From Haloplanus sp. GDY1 (lineage in GTDB: Archaea > Halobacteriota > Halobacteria > Halobacteriales > Haloferacaceae): DNA of 64,000 bases. Below, one piece after another: positions 8,341 to 16,927 of the stretch. The number at the start of each line of letters is the position of its first letter. Positions within the stretch are counted from its first letter, which is position 1. The DNA lies in the NCBI RefSeq assembly GCF_023703775.1, contig NZ_CP098514.1:1054001-1118000 (forward strand), read 5' to 3'. The notes beneath the pieces are model-generated. The model did no database searches, was not told where the DNA came from, and worked only from the letters and a program-made list of their open reading frames with translations. The position numbers were made by a program, and so were the translations under genes.

Positions 8341-8365
8341 TGCAACAAGTATTTACCTACTGCAA
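8341..8365 (+). promoter_or_regulatory. btuC promoter with TGCAA direct repeats
   Basis: TGCAA occurs at 8341-8345 and again at 8361-8365, exactly 20 bp apart, flanking the TATA-like GTATTTAC (about 8349-8356). The TATA centre lies about 27 nt before ATG 8382. A pair of repeats two helical turns apart around a TATA box looks like an operator that blocks TBP/TFB. No cobalamin riboswitch-like leader is possible because the transcript should be leaderless. Confidence 0.45.
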
Positions 8366-8381
8366 GCAGGTTTTCGGAGAC

Positions 8382-9389
8382 ATGGGAGGCGTCCGGACGG
8401 GCGCGTGGATCGGCGGGTTGCTGGTCGCGCTCGTGGCCGTGATGCTCGTCAGCGCCGCCATCGGGCCGGTGTCCATCGGGGTCGGCAACGTCGCGGACAT
8501 CGCGCTCGCGGCGCTGCTCGGCGGGGCGAGCGACGCCCCGGAGAGCTACCGGACCATCGTCCTCTCGATCCGGATGCCGCGGATCGCGCTTGGCGCCGTC
8601 GTCGGCTTCGCGCTCGCGTCCGCGGGGACGGTCATGCAGGGCTTCTTCCGCAACCCCATGGCCGACCCCTCGATCGTCGGCGTCTCGGCGGGCGCGGCGA
8701 CCGGCGCGGTCGCGGCCATCGTGGCGCCCGTGTCGGTGCCGTTCGCGCTCCCCGTCGCCGCCTTCGTGGGCGCCCTGATCGCCGCCTTCGGCGTCTACCT
8801 GCTCGCGAGCGAGGGCGGACGGACGCCCGTCGAGACGCTGCTGCTCGCCGGCATCGCGGTGCAGACGTTTCTCGGCGCCGCCGTCTCCTTCATGCTCGTC
8901 CAGGCGGGTCGCGACCTCCGGGAGGCGATCTACTGGCTGATGGGCCACCTGCAACACAGCACCTGGACCGAGGCGACGATCGCCGCGGCGGTCGTGGTGC
9001 CGGGATTCCTCGGCCTGCTCGCGTACGCCCGTGATCTGAACGTCCTGTTGCTTGGCGAGGAGGACGCCCACTCGCTCGGCATCGAGGTGGAGCGCACGAA
9101 GCGTCTCCTGCTCGCGGTGTCGAGCCTCCTCACCGCGGCCGCCGTCGCCGTCGCGGGCGTCATCGGCTTCGTCGGCCTCGTCGTCCCGCACGTCATGCGT
9201 CTGCTGGTCGGCCCGGATCACCGCATCCTCCTGCCGACGAGCGCGCTGGCGGGGGCCTCCTTCCTCGTCGCCACCGACACCCTCGCCCGCTCCGGCACCG
9301 CCGAACTCCCCGTGGGCATCGTCACCGCCGCGGTCGGCGCGCCCTTCTTCCTCTACCTGCTCCGGAATCGGGAGGTGCACACGCCGTGA
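8382..9389 (+). CDS. btuC: Cobalamin ABC transporter permease
   Basis: The membrane subunit of a vitamin B12 (or iron-chelate) importer, about 335 residues with around ten hydrophobic helices. Family signatures include [41 protein letters not shown] and [20 protein letters not shown], the coupling-helix region that meets the ATPase. ATG 8382 is chosen over the in-frame ATG 8340 because the latter falls within the promoter and would add a non-conserved tail. Its stop overlaps the GTG of btuD. No BtuF binding protein is in the window. Confidence 0.9.
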   Translation: MGGVRTGAWIGGLLVALVAVMLVSAAIGPVSIGVGNVADIALAALLGGASDAPESYRTIVLSIRMPRIALGAVVGFALASAGTVMQGFFRNPMADPSIVGVSAGAATGAVAAIVAPVSVPFALPVAAFVGALIAAFGVYLLASEGGRTPVETLLLAGIAVQTFLGAAVSFMLVQAGRDLREAIYWLMGHLQHSTWTEATIAAAVVVPGFLGLLAYARDLNVLLLGEEDAHSLGIEVERTKRLLLAVSSLLTAAAVAVAGVIGFVGLVVPHVMRLLVGPDHRILLPTSALAGASFLVATDTLARSGTAELPVGIVTAAVGAPFFLYLLRNREVHTP

Positions 9390-10675
9390 CGCGCGCGATC
9401 AGTATCGACGACGTCTCCGTCTCGTTCGGCGACGTGCCCGTCCTCGAATCGGTGTCGACGAGCGTCGCGGAGGGAGCCCTCGTCGGCCTCGTCGGCCCCA
9501 ACGGCGCGGGGAAGACGACCCTGCTCCGGGCGATCACCGGGACGCTGTCCCCCGACGCGGGGAGCGTCCGCGTGACCGGGGAACGACTCGCCGACCTCTC
9601 CTCCCGCGCGGCGAGTCGGCTGGTGGCGACCGTCCCGCAGTCCACCGCCTCGACGTTCGAGTTCGACGTCCGCCGGATCGTCGCGATGGGCCGGACGCCA
9701 CACGTCGACCGCCTCGGCTCCCGGACGCCGGCCGACCGCCGGGCGGTCGAGGAGGCGATGGAGCGCACCGCGGTCGACCACCTCGCCGACCGTCCGGTGA
9801 CCGAGGTGAGCGGCGGCGAGCGCCAGCGGGTGTTCCTCGCCCGCGCCCTCGCACAGGACACGCCCGTCCTCCTGCTGGACGAACCCACCTCCGACCTCGA
9901 CGTGAACCACCAGGTTCGGACGCTGGAACTCGTCGCCGATCTGGTCGAGGAGGGCCGCACCGTCGTGGCGGCCATCCACGACCTCGACCTGGCGGCGCGC
10001 TACTGCGACGAACTCCGCCTGCTCGCGGACGGCGGGATCCGTGCGGCCGGCCCGCCGGCGTCGGTGCTCACCGACGAGGCGGTCGAGGCGGCCTTCGACG
10101 CGCGGGCGACGGTCACCGACCACCCCGTCACGGGCACGGCGTCGGTGACCGCCTTCGCCGGCGCGGGCGACGCCGACGGCCGCGTCCACGTCGTCGGCGG
10201 CGGCGGCGCGGCCACGCCGCTGCTCCACCGCCTCGACGCCGCCGGGTTCGACCTCTCGGTCGGGGCCGTGAGCGCGGCCGCCCGCGACGCCGAGACGGCC
10301 CGAGCGCTCGACGCGGACCTCGTGACCGTCCCCCCGTTCGCGCCGGTGGACGCCGAGGCGCGAGCGGCTGTGGCCGAACGGGTGCGGCGGGCCGACGCCG
10401 TCGTCGTCGCGCCCGTGGCCGTCGCGGAGGGGAATCTGCCGGCCCTCCGCGCCGCGACCGGGGCGGCGACGCCCGTCGTCGTCGACGGCGACCCCTTCGC
10501 GGAGCGCAACCACGCCGGCGCGGCGGGACGAGAGGTGTACGCGACGCTCCGGGACCGGGGCGTCGTCGTCGACGCCGACGCGGTGGTCGCGGCCGTTCGA
10601 CGGGTGGTGGCCGCGGACGACGAGCCACGCGACGGGAGCGTCCTGCGGGGCAGCCCCGGCGGCCCCCACGGCTGA
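9386..10675 (+). CDS. btuD: Cobalamin ABC transporter ATP-binding protein with C-terminal extension
   Basis: The ATPase of the importer: Walker [10 protein letters not shown] (residues 37-45), ABC signature SGGERQ, Walker [13 protein letters not shown], and H-loop AAIHDLDLA. The ABC domain ends near residue 240. It is followed by about 170 residues not found in Escherichia coli BtuD: an alpha/beta-looking domain starting at [21 protein letters not shown], with [22 protein letters not shown]. The extension may sense a ligand or regulate the pump; its job is unknown. It starts at GTG with a 4-nt overlap with btuC, so the two are coupled. Confidence 0.9.
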   Translation: MTRAISIDDVSVSFGDVPVLESVSTSVAEGALVGLVGPNGAGKTTLLRAITGTLSPDAGSVRVTGERLADLSSRAASRLVATVPQSTASTFEFDVRRIVAMGRTPHVDRLGSRTPADRRAVEEAMERTAVDHLADRPVTEVSGGERQRVFLARALAQDTPVLLLDEPTSDLDVNHQVRTLELVADLVEEGRTVVAAIHDLDLAARYCDELRLLADGGIRAAGPPASVLTDEAVEAAFDARATVTDHPVTGTASVTAFAGAGDADGRVHVVGGGGAATPLLHRLDAAGFDLSVGAVSAAARDAETARALDADLVTVPPFAPVDAEARAAVAERVRRADAVVVAPVAVAEGNLPALRAATGAATPVVVDGDPFAERNHAGAAGREVYATLRDRGVVVDADAVVAAVRRVVAADDEPRDGSVLRGSPGGPHG

Positions 10676-10723
10676 TCCGGGGCGAAACGTCACGCTTACT
10701 CCCGCGGGGAGCGACCCGCCGGT

Positions 10724-11728
10724 ATGGAACGGCCCTGCGTTCGCGTCCCCCGCGAAGCCGGCGAGGAGACCAGACGGGCCCTCGCCGCGGCGGACCTCGT
10801 CGACGAGGACCACGAAATCGTCGTCGACGACGGGTCGCTCTACCTCCCCGTGACCGACCCCGAGGCGGTCGGCGACGACTACGAGGTGGTCTACCGGGAC
10901 GTGCCGGTCCACGACCGCCAGCGGACGCCCGCCGAGTTGCTGGGGTTCGACCCCTCCTACGAGCGCCTGGGCGACGTGGCCATCCTCGACGAGGACGACC
11001 CCACACGGGCGGCCCGGATCGCCGAGGCCATCCTCGACTCGGACCTCCCCGTCCGGGCGGTCATCGACCGCGCCTCGAAGGTGAAAGGCGACCTCAGGGT
11101 GCGGGACTGGACGGTACTCGCGACCGACGACGCCGACCGCGATCGACCGCCGACCGAGACGGTCCACCGCGAGTACGGCTTCGAGTACCTGCTCGACCTC
11201 GCGGAGGTGTACTTCTCGCCGCGTCTCGCCACCGACCGCCACCGCGTCACCGAGGGCGTCGAGGCCGGCGAGCGGGTCGTCGACATGTTCGCCGGCGTCG
11301 GCCCGTTCGCGATCCCGATGGCCGCTCGCGGAGCGGCCGTCCTCGCCGTCGACCTCAACCCCGCGGCGGTCGAGTACCTCCGCGAGAACGCCCGCCGCAA
11401 CGGCGTCGCCGATTCCGTCACCGCCGTCGAGGGCGACGTGCGCGACGTGGCGGCCGACCACGCCGGGTGGGCCGACCGCATCGTCATGAACCTCCCGCAC
11501 AGCGCCGACGACTTCCTCGACGCCGCCGTCACCCTCGCCGGCGACGACTGCCTCCTCCACTACTACGACATCCAGCACGAGGACGACCCCTTCGGCCCCG
11601 GCGAGCGAGCGATCCGGGCGGCGGCCGCCCCCGCCGGCTACGAGGTGGCGGTGCTGACCCGGCACGTCGTCCGGTCGTACGCCCCCCACGAACTCAACGT
11701 CCGTCTGGACGTGCGGCTGTCCCGGTGA
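10724..11728 (+). CDS. trm5: tRNA (guanine37-N1)-methyltransferase Trm5
   Basis: A 334-residue class I SAM methyltransferase that makes m1G37, or an early wyosine intermediate, next to the tRNA anticodon. The N-terminal D1-type domain (about 1-60) and the linker RTPAELLGFDPSYERLGDVAIL precede the Rossmann domain. That domain has VDMFAGVGPFAIPMA (SAM motif I, about 186-200) and the catalytic MNLPHSADDFL. The Trm5 family shares the NLPxxA and RASKVKGDLR elements. A TATA-like CGCTTACTC lies about 27 nt before the ATG. Confidence 0.9.
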   Translation: MERPCVRVPREAGEETRRALAAADLVDEDHEIVVDDGSLYLPVTDPEAVGDDYEVVYRDVPVHDRQRTPAELLGFDPSYERLGDVAILDEDDPTRAARIAEAILDSDLPVRAVIDRASKVKGDLRVRDWTVLATDDADRDRPPTETVHREYGFEYLLDLAEVYFSPRLATDRHRVTEGVEAGERVVDMFAGVGPFAIPMAARGAAVLAVDLNPAAVEYLRENARRNGVADSVTAVEGDVRDVAADHAGWADRIVMNLPHSADDFLDAAVTLAGDDCLLHYYDIQHEDDPFGPGERAIRAAAAPAGYEVAVLTRHVVRSYAPHELNVRLDVRLSR

Positions 11729-11747
11729 GGGCGGGACGTTTCGGAAC

Positions 11748-11757
11748 CCTTATTTGA
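11748..11757 (+). promoter_or_regulatory. tRNA-Thr promoter
   Basis: CTTATTTGAG is an AT-rich box about 30 nt upstream of the mature tRNA 5' end, in an otherwise G+C-rich stretch just after the trm5 stop. Confidence 0.5.
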
Positions 11758-11782
11758 GTCATGGCAGTACGGTGGAGTGCGC

Positions 11783-11855
11783 GCCGGAGTAGCTCAGCTG
11801 GCAGAGCGATTCCTTCGTAAGGAATAGGCCGAGGGTTCAAATCCCTCCTCCGGCT
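11783..11855 (+). tRNA. tRNA-Thr (CGT)
   Basis: A full cloverleaf can be drawn. The acceptor stem pairs GCCGGAG (11783-11789) with CTCCGGC (11848-11854), discriminator U at 11855. The anticodon stem ATTCC/GGAAT encloses the loop TTCGTAA, with anticodon CGT at 11816-11818. The T-arm is GAGGG, TTCAAAT, CCCTC (11831-11847). There is no intron and no encoded CCA. The anticodon CGT reads ACG codons, so it charges threonine. Confidence 0.97.
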
Positions 11856-11864
11856 TTCTGCTGC

Positions 11865-11918
11865 GAACTACCGTGAAGCGAAAGCCACGGAAGGTAGCGG
11901 ATGACACGGGAGTAGTTC
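11865..11918 (+). other. Foldable element just 3' of tRNA-Thr
   Basis: Ten bases after the tRNA, two mutually exclusive pairings are possible. CTACCGTG (11868-11875) can pair with CACGG-aa-GGTAG (11886-11897). Alternatively GAACTAC (11865-11871) pairs with GTAGTTC (11912-11918). If transcribed on from the tRNA promoter this would be a structured trailer or small RNA. It may equally be debris of an old integration next to a tRNA gene. The rest of 11919-11976 shows nothing recognisable. Confidence 0.3.
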
Positions 11919-11976
11919 ACACACCGGTTCCCCGGCCGAACGAAGTGAGTCCGAGGAGTCCCACGTGGCGGGTCGA

Positions 11977-12387
11977 TCACTGATTGATCAGGACGATGGC
12001 GACGATGGCCAGACCGATGCCGGCGACTTTCGTCAGCGAGATCGGTTCGCCGAGAGCGACGACGCCGATGGCGGCCGCCGTGACGAAGTACATCCCGCCG
12101 ACGGTCGCGACCACCGCGGTGGATCCGATGGACACGCCGACGAACGTCGAAACGACGCCCACGGCGGCCGCCACCCCCGCAACGACGGAAAAGAGCAGAC
12201 CCTTGTTCGTCACCGCGAGCGAGGCGTCGGAGACGACGGCGTAGGCGGCGGTGACGACCGCCGCGGCGACGTACGAGATGGCCGCGGCGGTCACCGGATC
12301 GATACTGTTCGACGCGACGTCGCCGAGCGTGATCCAGAACCCCCACGCGATCATCGTCCCCAGGCCGAAGAGGAGCGCCGAGTTCAC
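11977..12387 (-). CDS. Half-size EamA/DMT family membrane transporter
   Basis: A 136-residue membrane protein with five hydrophobic segments, i.e. a single EamA repeat. Full DMT transporters have two. The opening LLFGLGTMIAWGFWITLGDVAS and the closing ALGEPISLTKVAGIGLAIVAIVLINQ match the start and end of an EamA unit, including the typical GEP...K...G turn. It should act as a dimer in the membrane, exporting or importing a small metabolite not revealed here. The start is GTG 12387. It lies alone between a tRNA gene and a 300-nt gap. Confidence 0.75.
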   Translation of the reverse strand: MNSALLFGLGTMIAWGFWITLGDVASNSIDPVTAAAISYVAAAVVTAAYAVVSDASLAVTNKGLLFSVVAGVAAAVGVVSTFVGVSIGSTAVVATVGGMYFVTAAAIGVVALGEPISLTKVAGIGLAIVAIVLINQ

Positions 12388-12712
12388 ACCGCCTCACCCG
12401 ACCGACTACAGTTCGGGAGGGTGCGTGGAGTCGGCGTGTCCGCCGTCGAACGTCGAGACGCCGTGGCTGGCCTGGGGGGCGAGTACATCGATCACCCGCC
12501 ACTAGTCGCACGGGCCTCATAGAGGTGTCTCATTCGTCCCGACGGGATCCATCTGACCGCGGGGAGCGGAGCGACCTGGGCGCCGTGAGCGCCTGCAGAG
12601 CCGGTTCGAGGCGGAGTGGCGAGCCACCGCCGAGCGACGAACACGCCGAGGCGCGATACTGTTACTCAACACATAACTTAATTCAGTTGATGTCCTTTGT
12701 ACGGGCATCGTG
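12388..12712. other. Intergenic gap with one AT-rich promoter-like patch
   Basis: No gene is recognisable here. Short ORFs exist, but their composition (Arg/Ser-rich) and lack of any start context suggest they are chance. The only signal is the AT-rich stretch around 12671-12690 (ATAACTTAAT), which is the likely promoter for the secreted-protein/exporter operon downstream. Confidence 0.5.
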
Positions 12713-12775
12713 ATGGAGAGAGACGTGAGTTCGGCGGAACGGTCGGAGCGAACGGTCCGGGTGGTCCGGACGTGA
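12713..12775 (+). CDS. Possible 20-residue leader ORF before the COG1361 gene
   Basis: ATG 12713 opens a 20-codon ORF (starting MERDVSSAERSE) whose TGA overlaps the GTG start of the downstream gene in a GTGA tetramer. The TATA-like ATAACTTAAT at 12672-12681 would place the RNA start about 8 nt before this ATG. So the small ORF, not the large one, would be the first open frame on the mRNA. The product is charged and has no known family. It could be a coupling uORF or chance. Confidence 0.35.
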   Translation: MERDVSSAERSERTVRVVRT

Positions 12776-14376
12776 ACCGGGGGCTGGCGGCGGTCCTACT
12801 CGTGGCGCTGTTGCTCGTGCCCGCGACGCCGGTGGCGGCGACGAACGCCGTCGTCGTCGGGGGGGCGGACCTCTCGCTGTCGGTGCCGGACAACCGGGTG
12901 TCGCCCGGCGAGACGACCACGCTCGACGTCTACGTCGTCAACGACGCGCGACTGGTCCGCGGGGGGCCACAGGAGTTCGTCGACCGGGTCACGACGGCCC
13001 GCACGACGACCATCGACGTCGGCGAGGTTCGCGGCGTCGACGTGGCGACCGGGGAGGTTCCGGTGGGGAGGGTGCCGGAGGGCTCCCACGGGCCGGTCGG
13101 CGTCGAACTCACCGTGCCCGAGTCGGTACCGCCGGGGACGTACCGACTGCCGGTGACGCTCTCGTACACCTACACGTCGACGGTCCTGTACGACGTCGAC
13201 GATCCCTCGAACGATCCGGAGTACGACGACGTGGAACGAACGAGACGCGTGTCGATTCCGGTCGTCGTCGAGGAGCACCCCCGCTTCAGAATCGTCGGCG
13301 TGGGGACCGACGCCCAGGTCGGTGGCTCGGGAACGATGACCGTCTCGGTGCGGCACGTGGGCAGCGAAGCCGTCCGCGAGGCGAGCGTCGACCTGACCTC
13401 GGCGAACGACGACCTGACGTTCGGCGGGGCCGCGACGGCGGAGTCGTTCGTCGGCGAGTGGGTGCCCGGCGAGACGAAGACGGCGACGTTCCCGGTCAGC
13501 GTCGTCGAGGACGCCGAACTGCGGAACTACACCGTCACGGGGCGGGTCTCGTACACGGACGCGGACGGGATCGCGGGCGCGTCGAACGAACTCCGGTCGA
13601 GCGTCCGGCCGCTCGCCGAGCAGGCGTTCTCGCTGTCGGGGGTCGAGTCGTCGCTCCGGGTCGACCACGAGGGGGCGGTGAGCGGCACGGTGACCAACGA
13701 GGGGCCGCTGCCGATCACCGACGCGGTGGTGGTCTTCGAGCCCGCGAGCCCGAACTTCGACGCCGGCGAGACGGAGTTCGCCGTGCCGGATCTGGCCCCA
13801 GGCGAGTCCGCGCCCTTCGCGTTCGACGTCGAGGTGTCGAGCGCCGCCGATCCCGGTTCGCGGCAGTTGCGGTTCGTCGTCGACTACGAGACCGAGGACG
13901 GTGACGACCGGACGAGCGACGCGCTCACCGCGCGGATCGACGTGGCGTCGGAGCGTGACCCCTTCGCCGTCGAGGTCACGGAGTCGACGGTGCGGGCGGG
14001 CGGCAGCGGACGGCTCGCGCTGCGGGTCACGAACGCCGACGACGAGACGCTCTCGGACGTCTCCGCGAAGCTGTTCGTCGACGACCCCATCTCGACGGAC
14101 GACGACGAGGCGTTCGTGGACGAACTCGCCCCCGGTGAGTCCGCGGAGATCAGCTTCGAGGTGAGCGTCGGTGGCGGGACGTTCCCGAAGGCGTATCCGG
14201 TTTCGCTCGACTTCGAGTACGACCGCTCCGACGGCACCACGGAGATCTCCGACACCGTCCGGCTCCCGGTCACCGTCGAGGAACGGCGGGGCGGTGGGTT
14301 GCCGTTCGGGCTCGCGGTGGGGCTGGGCGCCGTCGCGCTCGTCGGGGCCGTGATCGTCGTCGTCCGACGGAGGTAG
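12772..14376 (+). CDS. Secreted COG1361/CARDB-type surface protein
   Basis: A 534-residue exported protein. A Sec-type signal sequence (LAAVLLVALLLVPATPVAA) begins four residues in. Several beta-sandwich repeats follow, with the signature GETKTATFPVSV, PGESAPFAFDVEV, PGESAEISFEVSV spaced about every 120-150 residues (CARDB/COG1361 type). It ends in a membrane anchor, LPFGLAVGLGAVALVGAVIVVV, plus RRR. Start GTG 12772 is chosen because it places the signal peptide at the N-terminus. It lies three bases before the RND exporter gene, so the two probably form an export or envelope complex. Confidence 0.82.
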   Translation: MNRGLAAVLLVALLLVPATPVAATNAVVVGGADLSLSVPDNRVSPGETTTLDVYVVNDARLVRGGPQEFVDRVTTARTTTIDVGEVRGVDVATGEVPVGRVPEGSHGPVGVELTVPESVPPGTYRLPVTLSYTYTSTVLYDVDDPSNDPEYDDVERTRRVSIPVVVEEHPRFRIVGVGTDAQVGGSGTMTVSVRHVGSEAVREASVDLTSANDDLTFGGAATAESFVGEWVPGETKTATFPVSVVEDAELRNYTVTGRVSYTDADGIAGASNELRSSVRPLAEQAFSLSGVESSLRVDHEGAVSGTVTNEGPLPITDAVVVFEPASPNFDAGETEFAVPDLAPGESAPFAFDVEVSSAADPGSRQLRFVVDYETEDGDDRTSDALTARIDVASERDPFAVEVTESTVRAGGSGRLALRVTNADDETLSDVSAKLFVDDPISTDDDEAFVDELAPGESAEISFEVSVGGGTFPKAYPVSLDFEYDRSDGTTEISDTVRLPVTVEERRGGGLPFGLAVGLGAVALVGAVIVVVRRR

Positions 14377-14379
14377 ACC

Positions 14380-16887
14380 GTGCCGGCCAAAGTCGACTAC
14401 CAGCGGTTCGTCGACGCGGCCGACGACTGGATCACCGGCCGGCCCGGGACCGTCGTGTTCGCCTTCCTCCTCGTGACCGCCGTGTTCGCCGCGGGGTTGC
14501 CCGCCGTCTCGACCGACTCCGGGACCGAATCGTTCGCCGAGGACGTGCCGGAGGAGGAGGCGCTACAGGACGTGAACGAGAAGTTCTCGGCGCCCTTCGA
14601 ACCCGACGAGGGGAGTACGCAACTGATCCAGCGCGGCGAGAACGTCCTCTCGAAGCGGGGGCTCCTGCGGATGCTCGCGGTTCAGGAACGGCTGGCCGAC
14701 GATCCGGACATGCGCGTGGTGGGAACCGAGAGCGCCGCTCGGCTCGTCGCCCGGCAACTCGACCCGTCGGTGGACGGCCTCGAGGCCGAACGGGACGCGG
14801 TCGAGCGCGCGACGTCCGGAGAGATACGGACCGCCGTGGGGACCCTCGCGCGGACGGACCCACGGTTCGTCGCGCTCCTGAGCGACGACTTCAATCCGAC
14901 GGCCGCCTCGGCGTCCGGTACCATCGGCATCGTCACCCACGAGGTTCCCGGGGGGCTGGCGGCGGGGACGGGACAGGGGAGCGCCAGCCCCCTCGAACCG
15001 ATCCAGATCGAGGCGCGGTTCGTCGCGGACGCCGCCGACGGCGACGTCGTCGTCTTCGGATCCGGCATCACCGCCGTCGAGTTCGGGACGGTCATCAGCG
15101 ACTCCCTGCTCATCGTCGTCCCCGCCGCGGTGTTCCTGATCGCGCTCTTTCTGGTGATCGCCTACCGTGATCTGGTGGACCTGCTTCTCGGGCTGGCCGG
15201 GTTGAGCATGACGATCGTCTGGACGTTCGGCTTCATGGGCTTCGCCGGCATCGCGTTCTCGCAGATCCTCATCGCGGTGCCGCCGCTGTTGCTCGCGGTT
15301 GGCATCGACTTCGGCATCCACGCCATCAACCGCTACCGCGAGGAGCGACTCACGGAGGCCGACCCGGAACGCGCGATGCGGACCACGACCGACCAGTTGC
15401 TCGTCGCCTTCTTCATCGTCACCGCGACGACGGTCATCGGCTTCCTGTCGAACCTCGTGAGCGACCTCCCACCAATCCGGGAGTTCGGCACCGTCGCCGC
15501 CGTCGGCATCGCCTTCACCTTCCTCGTGTTCGGGGTCTTCCTCCCGGCACTGAAGCTCTACACCGACGACCTTCGCGATCGGTACCCGCTCCCGACGTTC
15601 TCGCAGACGCCCATCGGGTCCGAGGGATCGACGCTGGGACGCGGCCTCTCGCTGGGCGTGATCGTCGCGCGGCGTGCGCCGGTCGCCTTCCTGCTGATCA
15701 CCGCCGTCGCCGCGGGGGGTGCCGGCTACTACGCCGTCGGTATCGACACGACGTTCTCCCAGGAGCAGTTCCTGCCGCCCGAGGAGACCCCCGAGTTCTA
15801 CGACGTCCTCCCCGAGCCCGTCAGGCCGAACGAGTACACGATCACGGCGACGATCAACTACCTCGAAGCCAACTTCGAGTCGAGCGAGGACGCCGAGGTG
15901 GTCGTGTACGTGGAGGCGCCGATGGAGCGCAACACGGCCCTGGAGTCGATGTGGCGCGCCGGCGAGAACCCGCCGGAGACGTTCGTCAGGGACGGCCGAC
16001 ACGCCCGGGAGACCTCCATCGTGACCATCGTCCTCGCCTACCAGGAGCGCGACTCCGAGTTCGACGCGCTCGTGGCGCGGAACGACCGGAACGCCAACGG
16101 GATCCCGGACCGGAACCTCGATGCGGTGTACGACTACCTGTTCGCCTCACCGGCCCGCGACCGCGCGCTCGACTACCTCACCGAGAACCGGCGCAGCGCC
16201 CGCGTGGTGTACGCGGTGAAAGGCGACGAGAGCGACGCGGCGATCACGGCCGACGCCCGGGAGGTGGCGGACCGCTACCGTGGGGACGCCACCGCGACCG
16301 GCAACATCGTCGTGTTCAAGGCGATTTCGGACATCATCTTCGCCTCGGCCATCGTCAGCCTCACCCTCGCGCTCGTCGGCACCGCCGTCTTCCTGTTGCT
16401 CGTCTACTGGGTGCTGGAGGGGCGGGCGTCGCTCGGCCTGGCGAACCTGGCGCCAATCGTCGTCACCGTCGCCTGCGTCGGCGGGTCGATGCGCTATCTC
16501 GGCTTCTCGCTGAACGCGTTCACCGCGACGGTACTCGCGATGACCATCGGCCTCGGCATCGACTACTCGGTCCACCTCACCCACCGCTACATCGACGAGC
16601 GACGCCTCCAGCCGACGGTCCTCGACGCGCTCTCGCGGAGCGTCTACGGCACCGGCGGCGCGCTCCTCGGGAGCGTCCTCACGACGGTGTTCGGCATCGG
16701 CGTCCTGGTCCTCTCGGTGTTCCCCGCCATCGGCGACTTCGGCCTGCTCACCGCCCTCTCGGTCGTCTACGCGTTCCTGTCGTCGCTGCTCGTGTTGCCC
16801 CCCGCGCTGGTCGTCTGGGAACGCGTCTTCGGCGAGGCGACCGAGCCGATTCCGGCCCCCGTCCGGGACGCCGACGACCCGCAGTGA
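14380..16887 (+). CDS. RND/MMPL family membrane exporter
   Basis: An 835-residue membrane protein with the RND layout: one N-terminal helix, a large external domain (about 45-235), five helices (about 240-400), a second helix/external domain pair (about 430-640), and five more helices. MMPL-type motifs are visible, such as AVGIDFGIHAINRYREER and the mirrored TIGLGIDYSVHLTHRYIDER, each with the Asp expected for proton coupling. It may export lipids or hydrophobic compounds. GTG start 14380 follows the COG1361 gene by three bases; archaeal RND pumps are often paired with such proteins. Confidence 0.88.
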   Translation: MPAKVDYQRFVDAADDWITGRPGTVVFAFLLVTAVFAAGLPAVSTDSGTESFAEDVPEEEALQDVNEKFSAPFEPDEGSTQLIQRGENVLSKRGLLRMLAVQERLADDPDMRVVGTESAARLVARQLDPSVDGLEAERDAVERATSGEIRTAVGTLARTDPRFVALLSDDFNPTAASASGTIGIVTHEVPGGLAAGTGQGSASPLEPIQIEARFVADAADGDVVVFGSGITAVEFGTVISDSLLIVVPAAVFLIALFLVIAYRDLVDLLLGLAGLSMTIVWTFGFMGFAGIAFSQILIAVPPLLLAVGIDFGIHAINRYREERLTEADPERAMRTTTDQLLVAFFIVTATTVIGFLSNLVSDLPPIREFGTVAAVGIAFTFLVFGVFLPALKLYTDDLRDRYPLPTFSQTPIGSEGSTLGRGLSLGVIVARRAPVAFLLITAVAAGGAGYYAVGIDTTFSQEQFLPPEETPEFYDVLPEPVRPNEYTITATINYLEANFESSEDAEVVVYVEAPMERNTALESMWRAGENPPETFVRDGRHARETSIVTIVLAYQERDSEFDALVARNDRNANGIPDRNLDAVYDYLFASPARDRALDYLTENRRSARVVYAVKGDESDAAITADAREVADRYRGDATATGNIVVFKAISDIIFASAIVSLTLALVGTAVFLLLVYWVLEGRASLGLANLAPIVVTVACVGGSMRYLGFSLNAFTATVLAMTIGLGIDYSVHLTHRYIDERRLQPTVLDALSRSVYGTGGALLGSVLTTVFGIGVLVLSVFPAIGDFGLLTALSVVYAFLSSLLVLPPALVVWERVFGEATEPIPAPVRDADDPQ

Positions 16888-16927
16888 GTCGGGGGCCACG
16901 CCGTCGAGCCGTCGCGACGACGGCCGG

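Noticed and set aside
8340-8381. Alternative btuC start at ATG 8340
   Set aside because: It would lie inside the promoter between TGCAA and the TATA box and would add a non-hydrophobic tail absent from the family.
8382-8450. Cobalamin riboswitch upstream of btuC
   Set aside because: The TATA box leaves no 5' leader, and no B12-box-like sequence is present in the short spacer.
9353-11689. A 778-codon open frame on the minus strand opposite btuD and trm5
   Set aside because: Antisense shadow with Arg/Val/Gly/Asp composition and no family match; both plus-strand genes are clear.
9052-11757. A 901-codon open frame on the plus strand across btuC, btuD and trm5
   Set aside because: Its product is Arg/Pro/Gly-rich with no domain, and it overlaps three well-supported genes in another frame. 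Long shadow frames are normal at this G+C content.
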